A stretch of 64,000 nt of DNA from Streptomyces himalayensis subsp. himalayensis (GCF_013778455.1 NZ_JACEHE010000033.1:1-64000); one strand, 5' to 3'. Counted from the stretch's first letter, positions 26,278-35,854 are shown. Program-made: numbers and translations. The notes: a model not told the origin generated them from the sequence alone.

Positions 26278-26365
26278 CCGGTCAACGACGAGCTGACGCA
26301 TCTTTGTGCGCGGAATGCGTTCCATTCGCTGAGGTCAGAGGTGGTTTCCCTGCGCTACTCTCACG
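26278..26365 (+). repeat. shared promoter-like repeat, copy B
   Basis: Ungapped match to 18150-18237. The promoter-like pair GGTCAG and TACTCT (26356-26361) is kept with the same 17-base spacer. In this copy it reads toward a short HxlR-like remnant and a dead transposase. Confidence 0.6.
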
Positions 26366-26386
26366 TTCGGCGTCGTCGGAGTTGCG

Positions 26387-26443
26387 GTCCTGCGCGACGC
26401 CGCCCACGGCGTGCGCCGGTTCGACGACATCCGCCGCCACATC
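26387..26443 (+). pseudogene. HxlR-type regulator remnant
   Basis: Nineteen codons read VLRDAAHGVRRFDDIRRHI, which resembles the segment of HxlR-family winged-helix proteins ending in RRFDDF. The rest of the gene is gone and IS sequence follows within 80 bp. The match is short, so the call is tentative. Confidence 0.4.
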
Positions 26444-26521
26444 GTGTTGGGCTCGTTTATTCATCGTTGCTGGTCGAGAGCTTCCGGCTCCAGCCCGTCG
26501 TTCTGGGATCATCCCGAGATG

Positions 26522-27600
26522 ATCGCGTCGCTCCTCTACAACGTGACCCGTCGACTGCTCTCGGTCCCAACGGTGCTGCTGCGCCGAGAGACTTCGAAGG
26601 ACGCGGAGCTGCTGGTGCTGCGGCACGAGAACGCCGTGCTGCGCCGCTAACTCCACAGCCCCGTGCGCTACCAGCCTGCGGACCGGCTGTGGCTGGCAGC
26701 GCTGTCCTCACTCATACCCCGGCGGCGGTGGGCACAGGTCTTCCCCATCACGCCGGGGACGCTCCTGGCCTGGCACCGCAAGCTCGTCGCCAAAAAATGG
26801 GACTACAGCAGGCGGCGCACCACCCCGGGTCGGCCGCCGACCCGAGCCGTGGTGAAGAAGCTGGTAATGCGCCTGGCCAGGGAGAACAGCCGCTAGGGGC
26901 ACCGCAGGATCCAGGGCGAACTCGCCCGGCTCGGCTACCCAATCGCCGCCTCCACAGTCTGGGAGATTCTCCACGCCGCGGGCATCGACCCGGCCCCCAC
27001 GCCGCCACGGGCCGACCTGGCGCGAGTTCCTCACCTCCCAGGCCGAGAGCATCATCGCAGCCGACTTCCTGCATAACGACACCATTGGGCTCGAGCGCCT
27101 GTACGCGCTGGTGTTCCTCGAACACGGTACCCGCCGCCTCCACATTGCCGGCGTCACCGCCCATCCCACCGCCGCCTGGGCCGCCCAGCAAGCCAGGAAC
27201 GTGGCCTGCGACCGCGGCATCCGCCTCGAGTCGCTGCGGTTTCTCATCCGAGACCGCGACTCCAAATACACCGAGAGCTTCGACGCCGTCTTCCAGGCCG
27301 AGGACATCGAAATCCTGAAGACGCCACCACGAGCACCGAGGGCGAATGCCCGCTGTGAAAGGGTCATCGGGACCCTCCGCCGAGAGGTCCTCGACAATGT
27401 CCTGATCCTGAACGAGGCCCATGCCCACCGGGCTCTGACCGAGTACCAGCGGCACTACAACCAGCATCGTCCGCACCGGGCCCGGAACCAACTACGACGC
27501 CCCAGCGCAGCCAGCCCCGGTCCACATTCTCGACCCCCGCCGCATCCGTCGCACCCGAGTCCTCGGCGGTGTCATCAACGAGTACCGATATGCGGCGTGA
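26522..27600 (+). pseudogene. IS3-like transposase, degenerate
   Basis: The combined frames give a transposase with an rve/DDE integrase core: an N-terminal region with KDAELLVLRHENAVLRR, a middle with PITPGTLLAWHRKLVAKKWDY, then IIAADFLHNDTIGLERLYALVF, RFLIRDRDSKYTESF and PRANARCERVIGTLRREVLD, ending VLGGVINEYRYAA at the TGA 27598-27600. The three acidic residues are present. Lesions: TAA at about 26648, TAG at about 26894 where a Trp codon is expected, a frameshift near 27005 and another near 27515. No clear terminal inverted repeats were found, so the element is an immobile relic. Confidence 0.8.
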
Positions 27601-27631
27601 CGTGCAGCGATGAATATTCGAGCCCCACAGG

Positions 27632-27790
27632 CTCGACCGGCTCGGCATTGTCCTGCGGCTTGAGTCGCCCGGCTGGGATCACGATGTTCGGCTGAGCTTC
27701 CCGACGCCGGCCGGCGACCTGGAGCAGCTGAACGCATGCCTGGATGCCTTGCTCGACCAAGCCCGCCACGGTCGGCGACCATCACATTGA
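27632..27790 (+). pseudogene. C-terminal gene fragment, DUF2470-like
   Basis: Fifty-two codons to a TGA at 27788 read LDRLGIVLRLESPGWDHDVR, then LSFPTPAGDLEQLNACLDAL and an Arg-rich tail. The pattern resembles the C-terminal DUF2470 domain of heme-utilisation and related proteins. There is no start; the fragment begins directly after the dead transposase. Tentative. Confidence 0.35.
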
Positions 27791-27867
27791 CCGCCGCCTC
27801 GCCCCCTCGCGAGCCGTCGCGCGCGGCCCGGGGGTGCGCCGCGCGGGGGCGGACTGGAACGTCGCCT

Positions 27868-28081
27868 CTACCTGGACCGGGCGGCTGTTACTCGCCGCAG
27901 CGGTCTGGCGCGGGTGGCGCGCGCGGAGAGCGGCTTGCCGCAGCGGGCGGCGCTGTCCTCCGCGGTCACCGCGGAGGCGTGGAACCCGGCCAGAATCTCC
28001 TCGCCTCCGGACCGGCTTCTCGACCTCCCTGAGTTCGAGGACGTTGGGCGGGCCGAAGTTCTCGTGGACAAGCGCTTTCAT
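27868..28081 (-). pseudogene. quinone oxidoreductase (MDR) N-terminal fragment
   Basis: The minus strand starts with MKALVHENFGPPNVLELREV, the typical N-terminus of zinc-independent quinone oxidoreductases. After a frameshift near 28015 it continues as ILAGFHASAVTAEDSAARCG before losing similarity. Only about 65 of the expected ~320 residues remain. Confidence 0.6.
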
Positions 28082-28137
28082 CCACCCCGTCCCGGAATGG
28101 GGCGTTCCCGGCTAACCTGCTCCAAGGGGGAAACCGT

Positions 28138-30189
28138 ATGGTCGAGAAGATACGGGCGGAGCAGTCACAACAAGGCCAAGGTTGGGGGCCGTTCGTCCTC
28201 GCGGCCACCGTAGCGCTTGCCGCCGTCGCTGTCGCCGCCCCGTGGACCCCGTGGTTGGACGAGGGCTTCGGGCGCGCGCCGTGGTGGGTGTGGGGTCCGC
28301 TGGTGGGCGCGGTGGTGCTGTTGGTGGCGGGGTTAGGGGAACGGAGGTACACGGCGTGGGCCGGGGCGACCGGCGGCGCTGCCGTGGTGGCGGGCGTCGT
28401 GAGCTTTCTGGCCTGGCCGCGCGAGAAGGTCGTCCTGGACGGGCGGACGGACGATCAGATCCGTGCCCGGCCCTGGTTCGAGGACGTTCCGTCTGAGGAG
28501 TGGCACAGGCTGTACGCGGCCGAGCCGCCGGCCGCTCCGCTCGCCTGTGCCCTTGCCGCTGCCGTGGTGGTGATGCTGTGCGGGGTGGTGCTGGTCCGCC
28601 GCCGACGTCCGGAACCGGCTCCCGAGGAGCACGTACGTCCGTATGTGACCGGGGACTCGATGCGGCGGCACGCCCGCCGGATGATGGCGGCCGGGCTGGC
28701 CGGAGTGCTCGTGGGCGGGTTGCTGGGGGCGGGCACCGCCGCGGGAGCGAGCGGGCTCCAGCGTGTGCGGATGGATGCGTTCGGGCCCTGGTGGGGGCAG
28801 CTCGCCGACTCCGCGCCGGTGCCGGAGGGCAGTCTCGACGACGGCTCCTTCGAATGGGACGGGAAGGAGCGGTTCGACCACTTGTCGCAGCGGCCGGACC
28901 GCGTGGCGTGGCGGCACGGCTTCAAGGGGCCGGTGGCCCTCAGCATGTGCGGCCGCGGCGATCGGGCGCGCGGCACGCTCGTCGCGCTGGAGGAGTCGGA
29001 GCAGCATTCCGTAGTTGCGGGGTACGACACGCGGGACGGCAGCCGACGGTGGTCCCTCGCCGTGCGCCGTCAGGACACCGCGGCGCTGAGCCAGGTGGCG
29101 GTCGGCGAAGGGTGCTCCGTGCTGGTGTTGATCGGCACCGCCCTGCTGGCCGTCGACGCCTACACGGGGCAGGTGCGGGGCGGTTCGGTGCTCCCACGGG
29201 CCCGTGAGGGGGCATGGCACTTCATCACACCGGTCCCTCAGGAGCATCCGCTGCCGCGGCTCGTCGGCCTGGCCGAGGCGGATTACGCGCATCTGACGGC
29301 CCAGGAGGACGGGATCGTGGCCGTACGGCGCAGCGATGCCGAGCCTGTGGCCTGGGCCGCCCGCAGGTACGGAACCTGCACCCATCTCATCGGCTATTAC
29401 CGCAACGAGCCCGAATCCGGGCAGCTGCTCATGGACGACTGTGCGGACCACTCCGCCGTCGCCATCCTTCCCGAGCCCGAGGCCCCGGAAGACCTGCAAG
29501 CGAACCGACGCCCGGAATACCGGCTTCCGCCCCTGCAACCGCTACTTTCCCGGGCAGAAACGCCCGTTCCCGATCCTCCTCGGGGCTGCCGGAGCGGCCC
29601 CTTGCGCCTGGTGTCGGCCTCGGTCACCACCTTGGTGGAGACGGAGTGGGAGTGCGCCGGTAAGGCGTACCGGGCACGGATCCACCTCTCGGACGAGGCG
29701 ATCGCGCTGGACGGGAAGTGGGTGAGGTCGCCAGTGGCAGATTCGGCGCCCGACGCTACGTTCATCAGCAGCGAGGGGGTCCACCATCTGCTGGAGGTAT
29801 GGGGGGACACCGTGAAGATGCTCAGCGGCGACGATTTCGAGCCGTGGTGGACCGTGGTCCCCAAGCGCGGCGACCCGGTCGTCGGCCTGGCGGACAACAA
29901 CGACGTGCTCTTCGAGGACCGGCGCAGACAGCGGGAGACCGGGCGCAGGGAGCTCTACGAGCCGATACTGACCCTCACACACTCCGGAACCCTCGTCACC
30001 CTGGCCGACCCCTACAACGACCCCGACGACGCGCGGGGCAAGGAACCCGTACGAGTTATCGGCTCCACCGATGTCGCCCAGCAGCCCTGCGCCGGGGAGC
30101 GAGAACTGCTCGCCGACAAGGTCTCCGGTACGGCCCTCGTGCTGTGCACTACGGACGAGCTCACACACGTCACGGCCGTCACCGGCTAG
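28138..30189 (+). CDS. large membrane-anchored protein of unknown function
   Basis: 683 residues, start ATG 28138 with AAGGGGGAAA upstream. The first ~210 residues hold about five hydrophobic segments (around 19-35, 49-65, 77-92, 136-152, 183-203). The remaining ~470 residues form a soluble, probably external domain rich in beta-like segments: VALSMCGRGDRARGTLVALE, VVAGYDTRDGSRRWSL, CSVLVLIGTALLAVDAYTGQ. The phrases of the GYDTRDGSRRW type resemble PQQ-like beta-propeller repeats, in which each blade contrasts a stored value with a structural Trp. Several Cys suggest an oxidising location. I do not recognise a named family. It is intact although surrounded by pseudogenes. Confidence 0.75.
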   Translation: MVEKIRAEQSQQGQGWGPFVLAATVALAAVAVAAPWTPWLDEGFGRAPWWVWGPLVGAVVLLVAGLGERRYTAWAGATGGAAVVAGVVSFLAWPREKVVLDGRTDDQIRARPWFEDVPSEEWHRLYAAEPPAAPLACALAAAVVVMLCGVVLVRRRRPEPAPEEHVRPYVTGDSMRRHARRMMAAGLAGVLVGGLLGAGTAAGASGLQRVRMDAFGPWWGQLADSAPVPEGSLDDGSFEWDGKERFDHLSQRPDRVAWRHGFKGPVALSMCGRGDRARGTLVALEESEQHSVVAGYDTRDGSRRWSLAVRRQDTAALSQVAVGEGCSVLVLIGTALLAVDAYTGQVRGGSVLPRAREGAWHFITPVPQEHPLPRLVGLAEADYAHLTAQEDGIVAVRRSDAEPVAWAARRYGTCTHLIGYYRNEPESGQLLMDDCADHSAVAILPEPEAPEDLQANRRPEYRLPPLQPLLSRAETPVPDPPRGCRSGPLRLVSASVTTLVETEWECAGKAYRARIHLSDEAIALDGKWVRSPVADSAPDATFISSEGVHHLLEVWGDTVKMLSGDDFEPWWTVVPKRGDPVVGLADNNDVLFEDRRRQRETGRRELYEPILTLTHSGTLVTLADPYNDPDDARGKEPVRVIGSTDVAQQPCAGERELLADKVSGTALVLCTTDELTHVTAVTG

Positions 30190-30204
30190 AACCGACCGCG
30201 GTGG

Positions 30205-30770
30205 TCACGTCAAGGGCCAGCCCACCAGGCCCGCCACCGCGCCCAGGACACCAGCTCCGAGCAGGGCCCTGACGACGCCTCGGCGCGCGGCAAGCAGCCA
30301 GAGGGCGGCGAGGGCCAGCACTCCGTACTGCCACTCGTGCCGCATGGCCAACGCCAGCGGGATCGCGGAACCGGCGATCGCACCGATCACCGTGGACCGG
30401 CGCCGTTGAGGAACGCTTGCACGCGCGGATTGGACCGGATCTGGTCGAACCGCGGTGCTCCGGCGATCACCAGCGCGACCGAGGGGGCGAAGGCGGCGAA
30501 GGCAGCCAGCAGTCCGCCCCCGACTCCGGCCGCCGCTTAACCGACCACGGCGACCGTCTGCACCACCGGCCCGGGCGTGATCTGGCCCAGCGCCACGGCG
30601 TTGAGGAACTGCCCGTCGGTCATCCAGTGGTAGTTGTCGACCGCGTCGGCCTGCATCAGCGGGATGATCACAAAGCCGCCGCCGTACGCCAGCGCCCCCA
30701 CCTTGAACGCCACCCACGCCAGAGCCCCCTGTCCCGCTCTGACATACGATTCTGGGTCTGGCCTGCAGCT
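30205..30770 (-). pseudogene. chromate transporter ChrA, C-terminal half, broken
   Basis: The minus strand gives the second CHR domain of a chromate transporter: ALAWVAFKVGALAYGGGFVI, IPLMQADAVDNYHW and VALGQITPGPVVQTVAVVG, then a TAA at 30537-30539 where a Tyr codon is expected. It continues GGGLLAAFAAFAPSVALVIA, QAFLNGAGP, a one-base deletion near 30397, and TVIGAIAGSAIPLALA to the stop at 30205. The N-terminal domain is absent. It is a truncated relic with a nonsense and a frameshift lesion. Confidence 0.75.
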
Positions 30771-30817
30771 TCTCCGCGCGGAGCAGCGGCCTCCACGGCG
30801 CCTGGGATGATCCTTCG

Positions 30818-30965
30818 ATGCCACTGCCGATCGTGACCGCGCTGGTCCGAATCTGATCACGGTGCCCGCTGCCGTACTGCGCAGCCGCGTGACCAAGGAT
30901 GCAGAGGTCTTGGCGTTGCGGCACGAGAACGCGGCGCTGCGCTGCAAGATCTGCGGGTGCCGATT
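30818..30965 (+). pseudogene. IS transposase N-terminal relic
   Basis: The segment TKDAEVLALRHENAALR matches KDAELLVLRHENAVLRR in the degenerate transposase at 26522, and a preceding MPLPIVTALVRI is followed by an in-frame stop. Only about 45 codons of the element remain. Confidence 0.65.
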
Positions 30966-31176
30966 AACCATCCGGCCTGCTCAGGCGGCATGTTGGTACT
31001 CGTGCAGGGTTCCTCCGAGGCGGTCTCGTCGGTGGACCTCCAGGTGTCTGATCTGAGGCCGGCGCACGAAGTGCATGCGCCGCCGTGCGACTTCGGACAC
31101 AGCCGGACGAACCAAGATGCCTCCCCTGTAGCGCCTGTCTCGCTCGAGGAACAGGCGCTACCGAGGGATGAGGTCC

Positions 31177-31430
31177 TCAGGCGAGTGTCCAATCGACGCT
31201 ATCGGTGTACGTGGAGCCGTCGATGGTCGCGGTCACCGCCACGGTGTTCTGCCCCCGCTTCAGTGTGACGTTGGCCCGCCTGAAAATGCGGTCGCTGCTG
31301 CTCAGAGTCCCCAGGGACGTGCCGTTGAGGGTCGCGGTGACCTCGTCCGCGTTGGAGTAGACCTTCAGCTCGGTGGTGGCATCGGTTCGCTGGGTCCAGC
31401 GGCGGCTGGTGATGTAGAAGGTCGGGGTGC
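31177..31430 (-). pseudogene. C-terminal fragment of a GH2 (beta-galactosidase-like) enzyme
   Basis: About 84 codons on the minus strand read TFYITSRRWTQRTDATTELK, then VYSNADEVTATLNGTSLGTL, and end TIDGSTYTDSVDWTLA with a TGA at 31177. This Ig-like module with the NADEVTATLNG motif is typical of the C-terminal (DUF4982-type) domain of family 2 glycosidases. All catalytic domains are missing. Confidence 0.6.
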
Positions 31431-31459
31431 GACGTTCTCACGAGCCTCCCAGGCCGTGT

Positions 31460-31702
31460 GCGGCGTCGAGCCTCGGGGGCTGATCGCTGGGGGTCCGGTG
31501 CAGGCAGCAGCCGGTGCAGCAAGGACTGTTCCAGCTCGATCAGAATGGCTTCGCTGTCGGTGTAGCGGCCGGGAAGGGTGTGCCACAGAACCAGTTGGCC
31601 ATGCAGGGCGGTCCACAGGTGGATGCCGACGGTCTCGGCCTCTGCTCGACGGTCAGGGGCCGTCGCTGCGAGGTAGGTGTCCACGGTGCGGGTCCATGCC
31701 TG
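31460..31702 (-). pseudogene. TetR-family regulator, C-terminal fragment
   Basis: The minus strand encodes QAWTRTVDTYLAATAPDRRA, ETVGIHLWTALHGQLVLWHT and EAILIELEQSLLHRLL. This is the WHG-type ligand-binding helix set of TetR/AcrR regulators. The DNA-binding N-terminus is gone and the fragment abuts the GH2 relic. Confidence 0.55.
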
Positions 31703-31964
31703 GGCACCGTGCCGAGGGGGGTGTCGGCGGAGCGCCGGCTCTCCGGCTCGTACTCCAGGCTGAAGCTGGCTCGCGGGGACCTGACCTCCTACTCCAGGCA
31801 GCGTGCGGAGTGCATGGGCGCACTCACATGACGTTCGCAGTTGCAGCAGGACGTGCGGGGCCACGGCACGCCCGGCCCTCGGCGGACGGTTGCGAGGTCT
31901 CCGGAAACAGCCCCGGAGGTCCAGGCGTGGCAGACAACCCACGGCGCTAAATGATAGGTGCGTC

Positions 31965-31970
31965 TATAAT
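31965..31970 (+). promoter_or_regulatory. TATAAT -10 box before the ATPase gene
   Basis: A consensus TATAAT sits 40 bases before the GTG at 32011, in an unusually AT-rich patch (31951-31990). No good -35 hexamer was found at the right distance, so another mode of activation is possible. Confidence 0.45.
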
Positions 31971-32010
31971 TAACACGCTCATTATTGCCATGCCATCCCG
32001 GAGGTGTCCC

Positions 32011-33501
32011 GTGAGCCAGCCGAAAACCCACAAGCCGGACGGCATGTTCGACCGTGACTTCGAGTGGTCCGAGCTGGTGCGCTTCGTCACCTACCCGGGC
32101 CCCGAGGCGACCCTCGGTGTGGTCTCCGGGCGGCGCAGGCAGGGCAAGACCTTCCTGCTCGATGGGATCGCGCGGGCCACGGACGGCTTCTTCTTCGCCG
32201 CCAGCGAGGCCACCGAGGCGGAGTCGCTGCGCCAGTACGGCGTCGCGATGGCCCGTTTCGAGGGCCGAACCGTCCCGTACCGGTTCACGCACTGGGACGA
32301 GGCCGTCGAGGCCACAATGCACCTCGCCACCGCGCGCACCGGCCCCCTCACCGTCGTCATCGACGAATTCCCCTTCCTCGCCAAGGCCTCCCCCGAACTC
32401 CCCTCCCTACTACAGCGCGCACTGGGCCCGCAGGGCCGCCGCGAGGGCGGCCCCGTACGTCTCCTGCTGTGCGGCTCGGCGCTGTCCTTCATGGGCAACC
32501 TGCTCTCCGGCACCGCACCGCTGCGCGGCCGCGCCAGCCTCGAACTGATCGTGCCCACCCTCGACTTCCGCCTCGCCGCCGACTTCTGGGGCATCACCGA
32601 CCCGCGCCTGGCCATGCTGGTCAACTCCGTCGTCGGCGGCACCCCGGCCTACGGCCGCGAGTTCACCCTCGGCGACGTCCCCGCTGACCTGGACGATTTC
32701 GGCCCGTGGATCCTGCGCAACATCCTCAACCCCGGCCGCCCGCTCTTCCGCGAAGCCCGCTTCCTCCTCGCCGAGGAACCCGACTTGCGCGACACCGCGC
32801 TCTACCACGGCGTCCTCGCCGCCATCGCCCAGGGAAACCACACCCGCGGCGGCATCGCGAGCTTCCTGGAGCGCAAGTCCACCGACCTCGGACACGCCCT
32901 AACCGTCCTCGAGGACACCGGCATGATCAGCCGCGAACCCGATGCCTTCCACGGCAAACGCTCCGCTTACCGCATCAACGAGCCGATCCTGACCTTCTAC
33001 TACGCCCTGATGCGCCCCGAGTGGAGCGACCTCGAGCGCCCCGGCCAGGCCGAATCCGTCTGGCAGCGCTCGCATCCCACCTTCCGCAGCAAGGTCATCG
33101 GCCCCCACTTCGAGCAGCTGTGCCGCACCTGGACCCGCTGGTACGCCTCCCCCGACACCCTCGGCGGACAGCGCACCCGCGTCGAGTCAGGCACTGTCGC
33201 CGACACCGCGGCCCGCGCCAGCCACGAAGTCGACCTCGCCGCCTTCGGACGCGACGAGGACGGCCGCGAGACACTCCTCGCCATCGGCGAGGCCAAGTGG
33301 AACGAGACCATGGGCTTCGGCCACGTCCAGCGCCTCGAGCACATCCGCGACCTGATCCGCGCCCGCGGCACCGTCAACGCCCCCGCCACCCGCCTGCTCT
33401 GCTTCAGCGGCGCCGGCTTCACCGACGACCTGCACACCCGCGCCGCCCACGACCCGAACATCCAACTCGTCGACCTCGAACGCCTCTACAAGGGCGCCTG
33501 A
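32011..33501 (+). CDS. ATPase with C-terminal PD-(D/E)XK nuclease-like (DUF234) domain
   Basis: 496 residues. Walker A is GRRRQGKT (40-47) and Walker B is LTVVIDEFPF with Asp/Glu at 118-119. A sensor-like region LLLCGSALSFMGNLLSG and a winged-helix-like middle (HTRGGIASFLERKSTDLGHALTVL) follow. The C-terminus holds EVDLAAF (Asp408) and GEAKW (Glu427, Lys429), the spacing of a PD-(D/E)XK nuclease core. This matches the archaeal-type ATPase/DUF234 family of unknown function. Start GTG 32011 is preceded by GGAGG. It is one of few intact genes in the degenerate island and lies next to a recombinase. Confidence 0.82.
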   Translation: MSQPKTHKPDGMFDRDFEWSELVRFVTYPGPEATLGVVSGRRRQGKTFLLDGIARATDGFFFAASEATEAESLRQYGVAMARFEGRTVPYRFTHWDEAVEATMHLATARTGPLTVVIDEFPFLAKASPELPSLLQRALGPQGRREGGPVRLLLCGSALSFMGNLLSGTAPLRGRASLELIVPTLDFRLAADFWGITDPRLAMLVNSVVGGTPAYGREFTLGDVPADLDDFGPWILRNILNPGRPLFREARFLLAEEPDLRDTALYHGVLAAIAQGNHTRGGIASFLERKSTDLGHALTVLEDTGMISREPDAFHGKRSAYRINEPILTFYYALMRPEWSDLERPGQAESVWQRSHPTFRSKVIGPHFEQLCRTWTRWYASPDTLGGQRTRVESGTVADTAARASHEVDLAAFGRDEDGRETLLAIGEAKWNETMGFGHVQRLEHIRDLIRARGTVNAPATRLLCFSGAGFTDDLHTRAAHDPNIQLVDLERLYKGA

Positions 33502-33952
33502 CCCGCCGTATCCCCGGGCACCTCAGCGCCCCTCGGCCCGCCACTGATCATGACCTCTGTCGTGCCGAGGCAGTCTTCGGCGAGCACGGACTCCACTACC
33601 GCGGTGGTGTCGGCACCACGGGTGCGCATCATTCACGGCCCCCCTCGTCGCAGCCGCCCGCAGCCCCTGCACAATCACCGACCCGTACCAGGGATAAGCC
33701 CGCGCCGCCGTCGCGTCCGGACCGCCACGTTCCGGCGGTCCGGCCACCACACTTCAGGCCCACCAGGCCGCACGCGGGGATCGACTGCCATCAGAGTCGG
33801 CCTGCCGACCATGACGCCGCTGCAGCACGATCGTCCATGCGGCGGCGTGACGCGCCGCCCGTCGGTGACCAACGCCACCCAAAACAGCACGCGTTGAGGG
33901 ACCGGCCGAGATCAAACTGTCCCACGAGCCGGTCGGCGCCCACGGTGCAGAC
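33502..33952 (+). other. non-coding stretch
   Basis: 451 bp between the ATPase and recombinase genes. Frames on both strands are open for 60-115 codons, but none shows a family motif or ribosome site. I see nothing definite. Confidence 0.3.
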
Positions 33953-35113
33953 ATGACATCACCCTCGCCGCCGTCATCCGGCCCCGCACCGACGACGCCC
34001 GTGCCCGCCCCTCCCCTGCCGATCGCTCCCGGGCAGCAGTCCGCCCACTGCCTCCCGGATCTCGCCGCCGCCCTGCTGACCGCCCTGACCTCGCTCGCCG
34101 ACCGCCCGGTGCCCCACCTTCCCGACGCGCCCTCCCTCGCCGGCTACGGAGCCCGCGTCATGGACCTCGCCCTCGCCGGCCTGGAACCCACCACCCACGG
34201 CGCCTACCTCGCCGCCTGGCGACAACGACTCCTGCCCACCCTCGGCACCATCCCCATCGACCGCCTCACCCCCGGAACGATCGACCGCGCCGTCCACCAC
34301 TGGGCTGCCGGCGGACACCGCGAGTCCGCGATCAAGAACACCCTGGCCGTCCTGGCCCGTATCACCCGCCAGGCCGCACGCGACGGCTGGCTCACCCAGC
34401 CCCCGCAGGCGCTGAAGGGCTGGCAGCGCCTCTACCTCGACACCGAGGACGCACTGACCGAGCCACGAGGCCTGGCACTGCCCGACTTCACCACGCTCCG
34501 CCGACTCGCCGACGCACTCACCGCTGCCGCCCACCACCACTATCCCAGCTGGGGCCAGGCCGTGATCTTCGCCGCCTGCACCGGCGCCCGCATCGGCGAA
34601 GTCTCCGGCATCCGCGTCCGCGACATCGACCGCCACCACTGGATCTGGAACGCCCGCCGCCAGACCACCCCCGCCCCCGGCGGACTCGCCGACAAGGCCA
34701 CCAAAGGCAAACGCGCCCGACCCGTCCCCATCATCGAGCCCCTCCGCCCCCTCGTCACGGCCCGCATCGCCGCCGTACACGGCACGCCCGACGCCCGCCT
34801 CTTCACCGGCCCCTCCGGGGGCCGCATCACCACCGCGGGCCTGCGCCGCGCCACCCACTGGGACGACGTCACCCGCCACCTCGGCCACGAACACCTGCGC
34901 CGCCACGACCTCCGCCACACCGCGCTGACCTGGATGGCCGACGCCGGCATCCCCCTCCACGTCCTCCAGCACATCGCCGGACACCGCAGCATCACCACCA
35001 CCCAGCGCTACCTCCACCCCAGCATCCGCCACCTCACCACCGCCGGACAGACCATCACCGACTACCTCAGCGGCGACTGCCACCCCGTCCCGGGCAGACC
35101 ACAACGCTGGTAG
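33953..35113 (+). CDS. tyrosine recombinase / integrase
   Basis: 386 residues. A SAM-like N-terminal DNA-binding domain covers about 60-160 (TTHGAYLAAWRQRLLPTLGTIP). The catalytic domain carries Arg in TGARIGEVSG (about 212), RRHDLRHTALTWM (His-x-x-Arg, about 315), GHRSITTTQ and the nucleophilic Tyr in TTQRYLHP (about 352), so all key residues are present. It ends 438 bp from the 3' end of a tRNA-Pro gene, the usual place for a site-specific integrase of an integrative element. No excisionase or replication gene is visible beside it. The ATG has no strong ribosome site, so the start is uncertain. Confidence 0.88.
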   Translation: MTSPSPPSSGPAPTTPVPAPPLPIAPGQQSAHCLPDLAAALLTALTSLADRPVPHLPDAPSLAGYGARVMDLALAGLEPTTHGAYLAAWRQRLLPTLGTIPIDRLTPGTIDRAVHHWAAGGHRESAIKNTLAVLARITRQAARDGWLTQPPQALKGWQRLYLDTEDALTEPRGLALPDFTTLRRLADALTAAAHHHYPSWGQAVIFAACTGARIGEVSGIRVRDIDRHHWIWNARRQTTPAPGGLADKATKGKRARPVPIIEPLRPLVTARIAAVHGTPDARLFTGPSGGRITTAGLRRATHWDDVTRHLGHEHLRRHDLRHTALTWMADAGIPLHVLQHIAGHRSITTTQRYLHPSIRHLTTAGQTITDYLSGDCHPVPGRPQRW

Positions 35114-35493
35114 AGGCCCCCTCGCCCTCCCCCCACACCATCCGAGAAATCGAGCAAGAAAATCGAACGACTGGGAGCGAGTGGGAGCCCAACACCCTGC
35201 CCGCCACGGGAACACGCCCCCGGAACTCCGGCATAGCAGGCACTCCTGGCCCGCGTGCATGCGGCACTCTCACGGACGACCGGCCGTAGACGTACCTGAG
35301 CGGCCGTACACGCACGATCAGACACTCACGACCCCTTACCCGCGAGACATGTTGTCCATCGAACAGCCACCACCACCCCGGCACCGCGACAACGTGGACA
35401 GACGCACGACCTACCCCCGCCGCCCACAGCACATTTTCGATTCCGGGAGCGCCCGAGGCCTCAGGCCTCTCCCAGCCGGTCAAACAGATAACA
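35114..35493 (+). other. integrase-tRNA interval
   Basis: About 380 bp between the recombinase stop and the tRNA terminator, with no gene. A recombination site would be expected between here and the tRNA 3' end, but I found no second copy of the tRNA 3' sequence in the window. Confidence 0.35.
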
Positions 35494-35519
35494 GCCGGTT
35501 CGAGATACCTCGAACCGGC
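35494..35519 (-). terminator. hairpin terminator downstream of tRNA-Pro
   Basis: A perfect 11-bp stem, GCCGGTTCGAG (35494-35504) with CTCGAACCGGC (35509-35519), has an ATAC loop. It lies about 30 bases past the tRNA 3' end on the minus strand. Confidence 0.65.
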
Positions 35520-35550
35520 CGTTGAACTGCGGTTTTCACCGACATTCCTG

Positions 35551-35624
<74 letters not shown>

Positions 35625-35854
35625 GTGCTCGTATGACCTGGGGTTTCCCCTGGCCGAACGCGCACGGAAACAATACCGCACTCCGGCCCGTGGTCGCTCA
35701 CGGCTTTTCGTCCCGATGACATGCCGGGGCAGCCGCCGGGCCCCGGACCACCGCGCCACCTGCGATACGGGCCCGTCGCGCGCCCATGGGCGAGATCAGC
35801 CGCGCGCCGATGCGCGGGATCAGCGGAAGACGTCGACGGGCCGGCCCTAGCGTG

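Noticed and set aside
26411..26650. 79-codon frame as an intact small gene
   Set aside because: It is an HxlR-like remnant running into the dead transposase N-terminus and ends at the nonsense codon.
33675..33954. Minus-strand frames as a possible transposase or regulator
   Set aside because: No recognisable motif in any frame and no ribosome site.
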